From NCBI GenBank assembly GCA_009774145.1, contig VSND01000004.1, positions 57,171 to 121,170 on the forward strand: a stretch of 64,000 bases of DNA, given 5' to 3'. This document shows, in pieces, positions 8,801 through 15,918 of this stretch (its first letter is position 1; each line of letters opens with the position of its first letter). The notes under the pieces were generated by a model. That model saw only the letters and a list, made by a program, of their open reading frames with translations, searched no databases and had not been told where the DNA came from. The translations under genes were made by a program, and so were the position numbers. The DNA comes from Lachnospiraceae bacterium. GTDB taxonomy: Bacteria; Bacillota; Clostridia; Lachnospirales; Lachnospiraceae.

Positions 8801-9502
8801 ATGATGAGAGAAAAGATACTGGTCGTAGACGACGAGCGGGAGATCGCAGATCTGGTGGCGGTCTATCTGGAAAATGAAGATTATACAGTGTACAGGTTTT
8901 ATACGGCAAAGGAAGCCCTTGACTGTATCCGGACGGAAAGGCTGGATCTGGCGATCCTGGACGTGATGCTGCCGGGGATGAGCGGTTTTAAACTGTGTCA
9001 GGAGATTCGGAAAAAGGATACCTATCCGGTGATCATGCTGACGGCAAAGGATGCGGAGATTGACAAGATCAACGGGCTGACGCTGGGAGCGGACGATTAT
9101 ATGACCAAACCCTTCCGCCCTCTGGAAATGATGGCGAGAGTCAAGGCGCAACTTCGCAGGTACAAGAAATATAATCCCGCTTCTGCCGTGCAGGAGGAGA
9201 CGCTGTTCTGTCATGCAGGGCTTACGGTCGATGTGACAAGTCATGAGTGTACGCTGAACGGCCGACGGCTGGATCTGACGCCGACGGAATTCGAGATTCT
9301 GAAGATCCTCTGTAAGAGGAAGGGAAAGGTCGTCAGTTCGGAAGAACTGTTTCATGAGATCTGGAAGGATGAATATTATCAGAAATCCAACAATACCATA
9401 ACCGTCCATATCCGGCATCTGCGGGAGAAGATGGGCGACACGTCTGAGCGTCCAAAATACATTCATACCGTATGGGGAGTGGGGTATAAGATTGAGAATT
9501 AA
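8801..9502 (+). CDS. OmpR/PhoB-family response regulator, VanR-like
   Basis: Encodes 233 residues. The N-terminal receiver has acidic pair D10/D11, phospho-acceptor D54 (LAILDVMLPG) and lysine in MTKPF. A C-terminal winged-helix DNA-binding domain occupies about residues 130-230, ending in the usual HIRHLREKMGD and VWGVGYKIE. It overlaps the kinase start by 11 bases. The most similar family by eye is VanR, but no vancomycin-resistance or D-Ala-D-Ala gene is nearby. Three tandem repeats upstream are probable self-binding sites. Confidence 0.92.
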   Translation: MMREKILVVDDEREIADLVAVYLENEDYTVYRFYTAKEALDCIRTERLDLAILDVMLPGMSGFKLCQEIRKKDTYPVIMLTAKDAEIDKINGLTLGADDYMTKPFRPLEMMARVKAQLRRYKKYNPASAVQEETLFCHAGLTVDVTSHECTLNGRRLDLTPTEFEILKILCKRKGKVVSSEELFHEIWKDEYYQKSNNTITVHIRHLREKMGDTSERPKYIHTVWGVGYKIEN

Positions 9503-10607
9503 ATGGATGAAATCCGGTTATGGAAAGCTCAGGAGAAAGGTCTTTCTTCAGATTGTGCTCATGGTTCCGGGAGCCTGTATTCTGTTTCTCGTGACTGTTA
9601 ATTTTCTGAGCGGACATGTGGCGGACTGGATGGTTGCTCTGATCCAGCGGATCCTTTTTGTGGAATTCGAAGATGCGCTGAGTATTTATCAGTTCTATGT
9701 ACGCAATAATATGGAGCAGATCATAGGAATTTTCATCCTGCTGTCCTTCTGCCTGTTCTTTTATCTGTCCCTGAGCTGGTTTATGAGATATTTCCGGCAG
9801 ATTGACAAGGGACTGGACGCCCTGCTTGCCGGTCAGGAGATCGTATTGTCTCCGGAGATGGAGACAATGGAAAAGAAGATGAACCAGGTCCGCCGGACGC
9901 TGGAAAAGCGGGAGACAGAGGCGAAGCTTGCGGAAAAACGGAAAGATGATCTGGTCATGTATCTGGCCCATGATATCCGGACTCCGCTCACTTCCGTGAT
10001 CGGATATCTGAGCCTTCTTGACGAAGCGCCGGATATGCCTGTGGAACAGAAAGCAAAATATGTGCACATTACGCTGGAAAAAGCATACCGCCTGGAGACG
10101 CTGGTCAATGAATTTTTTGAGATTACCCGTTATAATCTTCAGCAGTCTGCACTGGAAAAGGAGTCCATTGATCTGCCCTATATGCTGATGCAGATGGCGG
10201 ACGAATTCTATCCCATACTGTCGGAAAGAGGGAATACGGTGGAGCTCCAGATGCCGGAGGATATCCGGGTTCACGCAGATCCGCGGAGGCTTGCGAGGGT
10301 ATTTCAGAATATCCTGAAAAATGCGGCTGCCTACAGTCTGGAGAATACGGCAATCATCATTCGGGCCAGGGAGAGACCGGAATGCGTACAGATATCTGTT
10401 GAGAATACAGGAAAGACCATACCGGAGCAGAAGCTGGATGCCATTTTTGAAAAATTCTGCAGGCTGGATGATTCCCGCGGAACAAAGACCGGAGGAGCCG
10501 GACTGGGGCTTGCCATAGCAAAAGAGATCGTGCTGCTTCACGGCGGCAGGATATGGGCAGAGAGTAAAGAGGGGAAGACCGTATTTACCGTGGAGCTGCC
10601 GGTGTGA
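9492..10607 (+). CDS. Sensor histidine kinase, VanS-like
   Basis: Encodes 371 residues. Two membrane helices (about 17-37 and 75-97) flank a short extracellular loop of under 40 residues, so the signal is probably sensed in or at the membrane. The HisKA motif YLAHDIRTPLTSVIGY contains H160, followed by a HATPase domain with GGAGLGLAIA. The start is TTG at 9492, with GGGGAGTGGGG upstream inside the regulator gene; an ATG at 9507 lacks a ribosome site. The sequence around the histidine is VanS-like. No target genes are adjacent, and the next operon has its own promoter. Confidence 0.9.
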   Translation: MRIKWMKSGYGKLRRKVFLQIVLMVPGACILFLVTVNFLSGHVADWMVALIQRILFVEFEDALSIYQFYVRNNMEQIIGIFILLSFCLFFYLSLSWFMRYFRQIDKGLDALLAGQEIVLSPEMETMEKKMNQVRRTLEKRETEAKLAEKRKDDLVMYLAHDIRTPLTSVIGYLSLLDEAPDMPVEQKAKYVHITLEKAYRLETLVNEFFEITRYNLQQSALEKESIDLPYMLMQMADEFYPILSERGNTVELQMPEDIRVHADPRRLARVFQNILKNAAAYSLENTAIIIRARERPECVQISVENTGKTIPEQKLDAIFEKFCRLDDSRGTKTGGAGLGLAIAKEIVLLHGGRIWAESKEGKTVFTVELPV

Positions 10608-10610
10608 TAC

Positions 10611-10639
10611 TTGACAAATCAGGTTTTTTCGTATAAGAT
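10611..10639 (+). promoter_or_regulatory. Promoter of the thiazole operon
   Basis: A consensus -35 TTGACA (10611-10616), 17-base spacer and TAAGAT (10634-10639) begin 4 bases after the kinase stop codon. It directs transcription through the leader structure into thiS. Confidence 0.75.
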
Positions 10640-10653
10640 AATTTACAGAGTGT

Positions 10654-10718
10654 CGGCTTATGAAAGCTGCATGAAGGGGTACACCACCGCGGGTGTATTG
10701 TTTCATGCGGCTTTTTTT
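10654..10718 (+). ncRNA. thi-operon leader: terminator with competing antiterminator
   Basis: The terminator has a 13-bp stem, AAAGCTGCATGAA (10663-10675) with TTCATGCGGCTTT (10702-10714), one wobble pair, and a run of seven T (10712-10718). Its loop holds a second stem, TACACC (10680-10685) with GGTGTA (10692-10697). The 5' arm can instead pair with an upstream segment: CGGCTT (10654-10659) with AAGCTG (10664-10669), tetraloop ATGA. The two folds are mutually exclusive. This is the layout of an attenuator or riboswitch. It lacks the conserved sequences of a TPP riboswitch. It may correspond to the structured-RNA candidate reported upstream of thiS genes ('thiS motif'), but I could not compare them. 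It is about 40 bases upstream of thiS. Confidence 0.65.
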
Positions 10719-10757
10719 ATTGACGAAAAGGATGCCGGCGGGAAATGGAGGAGACGA

Positions 10758-10952
10758 ATGGTCAGGATTAACGGAGAGACAAGGGCAGTGCAGGGGATTC
10801 TGCTGGAACAATATCTGGCGGATGAGGGATATCAAAGAGAACGGATCGCCGTGGAGTGTAACGGGGAGATTGTTCCCAAAGCAGAATATGGAACAAGGGT
10901 GCTGCAGGATGGAGATGTACTGGAGATTGTCAGTTTTGTAGGCGGAGGCTGA
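10758..10952 (+). CDS. thiS: ThiS, sulfur carrier protein
   Basis: Encodes 64 residues with the ubiquitin-like fold pattern (VRINGE at the start, IAVECNGEIVPKAEY in the middle) and the required C-terminal Gly-Gly (SFVGGG). The C-terminal glycine is adenylated by ThiF and then carries sulfur as thiocarboxylate to ThiG. The start is fixed by GGAGG 5 bases upstream. The frame stays open upstream through the leader, but that stretch is the terminator region and not coding. First gene of thiS-thiF-thiG-thiH-tenI. Confidence 0.95.
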   Translation: MVRINGETRAVQGILLEQYLADEGYQRERIAVECNGEIVPKAEYGTRVLQDGDVLEIVSFVGGG

Positions 10953-11015
10953 TATGAAGGGGCGAAAAGGACAGAAAACAGCGGATTTTACAAGAAGGAA
11001 AGGAGGATGTTCTGT

Positions 11016-11669
11016 GTGAGAAAAGAGCCGATTCCCCCGAAGGCGGAGATGGACAGAGCGCTGGAACTTCGGCATACGAAGGAGGTGCAGGAGAAGCTTT
11101 TCCATGCCCGTGTGGCAGTCTGCGGTCTGGGAGGGCTGGGTTCCCATATTGCCGTATCGCTTGCCAGATGCGGCGTCGGCGGGCTGCATCTGATTGATTT
11201 TGACTGTGTGGATCTGACGAATCTGAACCGCCAGCAGTATTTTATCCATCAGGTGGGGATGCCGAAAACGGAAGCGTTAAAAGAGATTCTTCTGTCTGTG
11301 AATCCATATCTGTCCATTCGGACGGATATGGTACGGATCACAGAAGAAAATCTGGCGGAACTTCTGTCGGAGGAAACCTGTATCTGTGAAGCTTTTGATG
11401 TGCCGGAAGCGAAAGCCATGCTGACCAATTATGTGCTGGAGCATTTTCCGGAGAAATATCTGGTGGGCGCTTCCGGCATGGCAGGTTATGGAGACAGCAA
11501 CCGTATCCGGACGAGACGGATTCTGCCGCATTTTTATCTGTGCGGGGACGGGGATTCAGACGCAGAGCTCTGCGGAGGACTGATGGCGCCCAGGGTCATG
11601 CTCTGTGCGGCACATCAGGCAAACCAGATACTGGAAATTATCATAAAAGAAGGAAGAGAGGATATGTAA
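11016..11669 (+). CDS. thiF: ThiF, ThiS adenylyltransferase
   Basis: Encodes 217 residues, the short clostridial form. The nucleotide-binding motif CGLGGLGSHIA and the DFDCVDLTNLNRQ segment are those of E1-like ThiF/MoeB enzymes, which adenylate the ThiS C-terminus. GTG at 11016 is preferred over ATG at 11007 because the ribosome site AGGAGG ends at 11006, directly against that ATG, but lies 9 bases before the GTG. thiG starts 2 bases after the stop. Confidence 0.92.
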   Translation: MRKEPIPPKAEMDRALELRHTKEVQEKLFHARVAVCGLGGLGSHIAVSLARCGVGGLHLIDFDCVDLTNLNRQQYFIHQVGMPKTEALKEILLSVNPYLSIRTDMVRITEENLAELLSEETCICEAFDVPEAKAMLTNYVLEHFPEKYLVGASGMAGYGDSNRIRTRRILPHFYLCGDGDSDAELCGGLMAPRVMLCAAHQANQILEIIIKEGREDM

Positions 11670-11670
11670 T

Positions 11671-12441
11671 ATGAAAGACGATACCTTTGTACTGGGAGGA
11701 AAGGAATTTACTTCCCGTTTTATTCTGGGTTCCGGAAAATATTCCATGGAACTGATCCGGGCGGCAGTGGAACATGCAGGCGCCCAGATCATCACGCTCG
11801 CCGTGCGCCGGACGAACACGAAGAAAGAGGAGAACATTCTGGACTATATTCCGGAGCATGTGACTCTGCTTCCCAATACTTCAGGAGCCAGAGATGCCGG
11901 GGAAGCAGTCCGGATCGCCCGGATGGCCAGAGAGATCGGGTGCGGTGATTTTGTAAAGATCGAGATTATGAGGGACAGCAAATATCTGCTGCCGGACAAT
12001 GAAGAGACAGTAAAAGCCACAAAGCTTCTGGCAAAGGAAGGATTCGTGGTACTGCCGTACATGTATCCGGATCTGTATGCGGCGCGGGCGCTTGCGGATG
12101 CCGGAGCCGCAGCCGTCATGCCTCTGGCTTCTCCCATTGGTTCCAATAAAGGACTGGCTACCCGGGAATTTATCCAGATCCTGATCGAAGAAATCGATCT
12201 GCCCATTATTGTGGATGCGGGGATCGGACGTCCTTCTCAGGCATGCGAAGCCATGGAGATGGGAGCCGCAGCGATCATGGCCAATACTGCGATTGCCACA
12301 GCCGGGAATATCCCCGCCATGGCAGGCGCTTTCAAAGATGCGATTCAGGCAGGGCGTGCCGCTTACCTGTCCGGTCTTGGGAGAGTGCTGGAGCGCGGCG
12401 CATCGGCGTCGGATCCGCTGACTGGATTTTTGAGAGATTAG
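11671..12441 (+). CDS. thiG: ThiG, thiazole synthase
   Basis: Encodes 256 residues, full length. It is a TIM-barrel with typical ThiG stretches: FILGSGKY, LLPNTSGARDAGEAVRIARM, VKIEIMRD, VMPLASPIGSNKG and IVDAGIGRPSQACEAMEMGA. It condenses 1-deoxy-xylulose 5-phosphate, dehydroglycine (from ThiH) and ThiS-thiocarboxylate into the thiazole phosphate. It sits 2 bases after thiF and 11 bases before thiH. Confidence 0.97.
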   Translation: MKDDTFVLGGKEFTSRFILGSGKYSMELIRAAVEHAGAQIITLAVRRTNTKKEENILDYIPEHVTLLPNTSGARDAGEAVRIARMAREIGCGDFVKIEIMRDSKYLLPDNEETVKATKLLAKEGFVVLPYMYPDLYAARALADAGAAAVMPLASPIGSNKGLATREFIQILIEEIDLPIIVDAGIGRPSQACEAMEMGAAAIMANTAIATAGNIPAMAGAFKDAIQAGRAAYLSGLGRVLERGASASDPLTGFLRD

Positions 12442-12452
12442 AGGTGGGAAAG

Positions 12453-13706
12453 ATGGAAGATAACCGGTATTTTGTAGACTCTGAAAGACTCAGCGAACGG
12501 GCGCTTGAGAAAAAACACCGGCTGGAGCAGGACCCTTCCTGCAGACAAAACCATATGGAGTATATGGAAGGCATGGAGCGCATGGACTCGGATGTTATGG
12601 AACGGGTGCTAAGAGAGGTGAAAGCATATGACTATGCAGCCTGTACCGATGCGGACGTAAGGCGTGCACTGGCACATGAGACCTGCAGCGTGGAAGATTT
12701 GAAAGCACTTCTCTCTCCGGCGGCCATGGGGCATCTGGAGGAGATGGCGGCGCGGGCGAAGACCGAGACCGGGAAGCATTTCGGCAATACGGTGTATCTG
12801 TTCACGCCGCTGTATCTGGCGAACTACTGTGAAAATTACTGTGTTTACTGCGGATTCAACTGTTATAACGATATTTCCAGAAAAAAGCTGACCAGGGAAG
12901 AGATGAAAAAGGAGATGGAAGTCATCGCCGCTTCGGGCATTGAGGAGATCCTGCTTCTGACCGGAGAGAGCCGCAGCATGAGCGATGTGAACTATATCGG
13001 GGAAGCATGCAGGCTGGCGGCAAAGTATTTCCGAAATGTAGGTCTTGAGATCTATCCTGTGAATACGGAGGAATACCGTTATCTTCATGAATGCGGGGCG
13101 GATTATGTGACCGTATTTCAGGAGACCTATGACGCAGACCGTTATGAAAAACTGCATCTGATGGGACACAAACGGGTATTTCCCTACCGTTTTGAGGCAC
13201 AGGAGCGTGCCATCCGGGGCGGGATGCGGGGAGTTGCCTTCTCGGCGCTTCTGGGACTGGCGGATTTTCGGAAAGATGCGCTTGCTTCTGTGCTTCATGT
13301 CTATTATCTGCAGCGGAAATATCCTCATGCGGAATATTCCCTGTCCTGTCCGAGGCTCCGTCCCATTATCCATAATGAAAAGATTGATCCGCTGGATGTC
13401 CATGAGCGGGAACTGTGCCAGATACTCTGTGCGTACCGGATTTTTCTGCCGTATGTGGGGATTACGGTATCTTCCAGAGAGCAGAAGCATTTTCGGGACG
13501 GCATCGTAAAGATTGCGGCGACAAAAGTGTCAGCCGGCGTATCCACCGGCATCGGCGATCATGAAAGCAAATATGAAGGAACAGAGGGAGGGGATGCCGG
13601 CGACGAGCAGTTTGCGATCTCGGATGACCGCAGTTTCGGCCAGATGTATGGGGATATGGAAAAAGAAGGACTGCAGCCGGTGCTGAACGATTATGTCTAT
13701 GTGTAA
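12453..13706 (+). CDS. thiH: ThiH, 2-iminoacetate synthase (radical SAM)
   Basis: Encodes 417 residues. The radical-SAM cluster motif is C126-x3-C130-x2-C133 (CENYCVYC), typical of ThiH. It cleaves tyrosine to give dehydroglycine for ThiG and p-cresol; using ThiH and not the oxidase ThiO fits an anaerobe. The start at 12453 has GAGGTGGG 7 bases upstream; the frame is open further upstream inside thiG but this is a shadow. It ends 14 bases inside tenI. Confidence 0.96.
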   Translation: MEDNRYFVDSERLSERALEKKHRLEQDPSCRQNHMEYMEGMERMDSDVMERVLREVKAYDYAACTDADVRRALAHETCSVEDLKALLSPAAMGHLEEMAARAKTETGKHFGNTVYLFTPLYLANYCENYCVYCGFNCYNDISRKKLTREEMKKEMEVIAASGIEEILLLTGESRSMSDVNYIGEACRLAAKYFRNVGLEIYPVNTEEYRYLHECGADYVTVFQETYDADRYEKLHLMGHKRVFPYRFEAQERAIRGGMRGVAFSALLGLADFRKDALASVLHVYYLQRKYPHAEYSLSCPRLRPIIHNEKIDPLDVHERELCQILCAYRIFLPYVGITVSSREQKHFRDGIVKIAATKVSAGVSTGIGDHESKYEGTEGGDAGDEQFAISDDRSFGQMYGDMEKEGLQPVLNDYVYV

Positions 13707-14379
13707 AGTGCTTTGTGTGACGAACCGTCATCTGGCGGCCGGGGATTTTCTGAAGCAGATTGAGAAGGCTGCCGCTGCCAGAGTGGACGGGATCATCCTG
13801 CGGGAGAAGGATATGGAGGAAAAGGAGTACCAGAGACTGGCAGAGCAGGTTCAGAGCATCTGTGTCCGATCTGAAACGGTTCTGATACTTCATACCTGTG
13901 TGCGCGCAGCCAGGACTCTGGGGGTCCGGCGGATCCATCTGCCTTATGAGGCGTTCTGCAAAATGGAAAAAGCAGACAGGGACTGGTTTCATATGGTTGG
14001 GGTATCTGTGCATTCCGTGGAAGCAGCAGCAGAGGCGCAGAAGAGAGGCGCTGCTTACCTGACGGCAGGCCATATATTTGCCACGGACTGCAAAAAGGGA
14101 GTGCCGCCAAGAGGAACCGGTTTTCTGAAAGAAGTCTGTCAGACCGCGGAGATTCCCGTATATGCCATCGGCGGGATCACTCCAGAGAATGCGGGCGCAT
14201 GTGTGCAGGCGGGGGCAGAGGGAGTCTGCCTGATGTCCTCGCTGATGCAGGCCGAAGAGCCGGAAGTGCTTTTGCGCCGCTGCTTTTCACAACTGCCACA
14301 GGTATCTGTTCCTTCCAGACCCCGCCTGCGCTTAGGGAAGGGCAGCAGCGGTACTCAGGCGCGAAAATACCGCGCCTGA
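13693..14379 (+). CDS. tenI: TenI-type thiazole tautomerase
   Basis: Encodes 228 residues, resembling the ThiE/TenI barrel. The segment GHIFATDCKKGVPPRG carries histidine (H127) at the place of the catalytic histidine of B. subtilis TenI, where ThiE has proline. ILREKD lacks the Q-x-R-x-K pattern and LILHTC replaces the asparagine loop of ThiE. TenI aromatises the thiazole tautomer released by ThiG, which suits the fifth position of this operon. Automatic annotation would probably call it thiamine phosphate synthase. The last ~25 residues, after FSQLPQ, are encoded by a nested inverted repeat and look like an acquired tail. Confidence 0.8.
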   Translation: MSMCKVLCVTNRHLAAGDFLKQIEKAAAARVDGIILREKDMEEKEYQRLAEQVQSICVRSETVLILHTCVRAARTLGVRRIHLPYEAFCKMEKADRDWFHMVGVSVHSVEAAAEAQKRGAAYLTAGHIFATDCKKGVPPRGTGFLKEVCQTAEIPVYAIGGITPENAGACVQAGAEGVCLMSSLMQAEEPEVLLRRCFSQLPQVSVPSRPRLRLGKGSSGTQARKYRA

Positions 14380-14427
14380 GGATCGGCGCCCTTCCATGGG
14401 TCTTTCAGGAACAGATACCCATGGCAG
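14293..14427. repeat. 135-base nested palindrome covering the 3' end of tenI
   Basis: Three concentric stems are visible. The outer arms 14293-14322 and 14398-14427 pair at 25 of 30 positions. The middle stem is GGAAGGGC (14336-14343) with GCCCTTCC (14388-14395). The inner stem is CTCAGGCGCG (14354-14363) with CGCGCCTGAG (14371-14380) around a 7-base loop. No T-run follows. The tenI stop codon (14377-14379) lies in the innermost arm. The size and full fold-back suggest a small palindromic mobile element or a highly structured RNA end; neither is proven. Confidence 0.75.
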
Positions 14428-14497
14428 GCTGGACACTGGCAGGTGCCTGAACAGTAACCATACAGATGCGAGAAGTAACAGGCGTCCGCAGCAAAAG

Positions 14498-14526
14498 TTG
14501 TATAAAGAACGGTTATGTGCTAAAAT
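14498..14526 (+). promoter_or_regulatory. Promoter of the MalY-like gene
   Basis: TTGTAT (14498-14503), a 17-base spacer and TAAAAT (14521-14526) lie about 87 bases before the start codon. The stretch between the palindrome and this promoter shows no gene. Confidence 0.5.
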
Positions 14527-14612
14527 ATTCGAAAAGCGGGTTATGGTCCTTTGCATTCCTGATTTTACAGGAGAGATGGTAAATGGACTGCAAATGAAGG
14601 AGGTTGGCAGAC

Positions 14613-15821
14613 ATGAAATACGATTTTACGACGATTATGGACCGCAGAGGAAAAGATGCAATGGCGGTTGACGATCCGTGGAGACCGGGAACCAAAGGTC
14701 CTGCGGCGCCTGGAGAAGGCTTCAGTCTGATTCCCATGTGGGTTGCGGATATGAATTTTGCCACGGTTCCGACGGTTACAGAGGCGATCATTGCCCGTGC
14801 CGGCCATCCTGCTTTTGGATATTTCCGGGAACGGGAAGAATATTCGGATTCGATCATCCGCTGGCATGAGATCAGAAATCATGTAACAGGGCTTACGAAG
14901 GAAGCGATCGGTTATGAGAACGGTGTGCTGGGCTGTGTAGTCTCTGCAGCAGATGCGTTCTGCTCGGCAGGAGACCATATACTGCTTCATTCTCCGACCT
15001 ACATCGGTTTTACCATGTCGCTGGAGAATAAAGGCTATCGTCTGGTATTAAGCGATCTGGTTCCGGATGAAGAAGGGATCTGGCGCATGGATTATGAAGA
15101 TATGGACCGGAAACTGAAAGAATACGCGATTCATATGGCGGTATTCTGCTCTCCGCACAATCCGACAGGAAGGGTATGGGAGCGGTGGGAGATCGAGAAG
15201 GCCATGGAAGTCTACCGGGAAAATGACTGCGTGGTGGTCTCGGATGAGATCTGGTCGGATCTGCTGCTGAACAGAAACCGGCACATTCCCACACAGTCCG
15301 TATCAGAGGATGCAAAAAACCGCACGATTGCGGTCTATGCGCCTTCGAAAACTTTTAATCTGGCCGGTCTGGTAGGGTCATATCATATTGTCTATAACAG
15401 ATATTTAAGGGACCGTCTGAGAAAGCAGTCTTCCCTGAGCCACTATAATTCACAGAATGTACTGTCCATGCATGCCCTGATCGGAGCGTACAGGCAGGAG
15501 GGACATGAGTGGGTGGACGAACTGTGCCAGGTGCTGAGTGAAAATGTCAATTACGCTTATGACTATATCCGGAAACATTTTGACGGTGTGAAACTTGCAA
15601 AGCCTGAGGGAACTTATATGCTGTATCTGGACTGCGAAGAGTGGTGCCGGCAGCATGGCAGGACCATGGACGAGCTCCTGAAGGCAGGCTGGGATGTGGG
15701 AGTCGCATGGCAGGACGGACGTCCGTTCCACAGGCCCTTTGCCATCCGCATCAATCTGGCGCTGCCGTACAGTCTGGTGACTGAGGCCATGGACCGGCTG
15801 CGGGATTATGTGTTTGTCTGA
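14613..15821 (+). CDS. MalY/PatB-type PLP-dependent C-S lyase/aminotransferase
   Basis: Encodes 402 residues, full length for fold-type I class I/II enzymes of the MalY/PatB branch. The start MKYDFTTIMDRRG and MWVADMNFATVP are typical of that branch. The PLP lysine is K246 in APSKTFNLAG, and SPHNPTGRVW and VVSDEIWSDL surround the cofactor. Members cleave cystathionine or cysteine conjugates. ATG at 14613 has AAGGAGG 9 bases upstream; the in-frame TTG at 14604 is too close to that site. Confidence 0.88.
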   Translation: MKYDFTTIMDRRGKDAMAVDDPWRPGTKGPAAPGEGFSLIPMWVADMNFATVPTVTEAIIARAGHPAFGYFREREEYSDSIIRWHEIRNHVTGLTKEAIGYENGVLGCVVSAADAFCSAGDHILLHSPTYIGFTMSLENKGYRLVLSDLVPDEEGIWRMDYEDMDRKLKEYAIHMAVFCSPHNPTGRVWERWEIEKAMEVYRENDCVVVSDEIWSDLLLNRNRHIPTQSVSEDAKNRTIAVYAPSKTFNLAGLVGSYHIVYNRYLRDRLRKQSSLSHYNSQNVLSMHALIGAYRQEGHEWVDELCQVLSENVNYAYDYIRKHFDGVKLAKPEGTYMLYLDCEEWCRQHGRTMDELLKAGWDVGVAWQDGRPFHRPFAIRINLALPYSLVTEAMDRLRDYVFV

Positions 15822-15918
15822 TAGACAGGAACAGGAACCGCCGCATTGGGGCGGTCTGGACAGGCGGTTATAAAACCGTCAGGAGGCTGAAGAAAACAGG
15901 TACAGGAGGATGAGCCAG

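Noticed and set aside
10676..10697. T-box-like sequence ACCGCGGG in the thi leader
   Set aside because: The leader is about 100 bases, too short for the T-box specifier domain, and the order of elements does not match.
13793..14110. Long minus-strand open frames inside thi genes and many others
   Set aside because: They lie opposite well-supported genes and have the composition of shadow frames of GC-rich codons.
15827..15880. Small inverted repeats (ACCGCC/GGCGGT) between the MalY-like gene and the 972-residue gene
   Set aside because: Short stem and no T-run; not enough for a terminator call.
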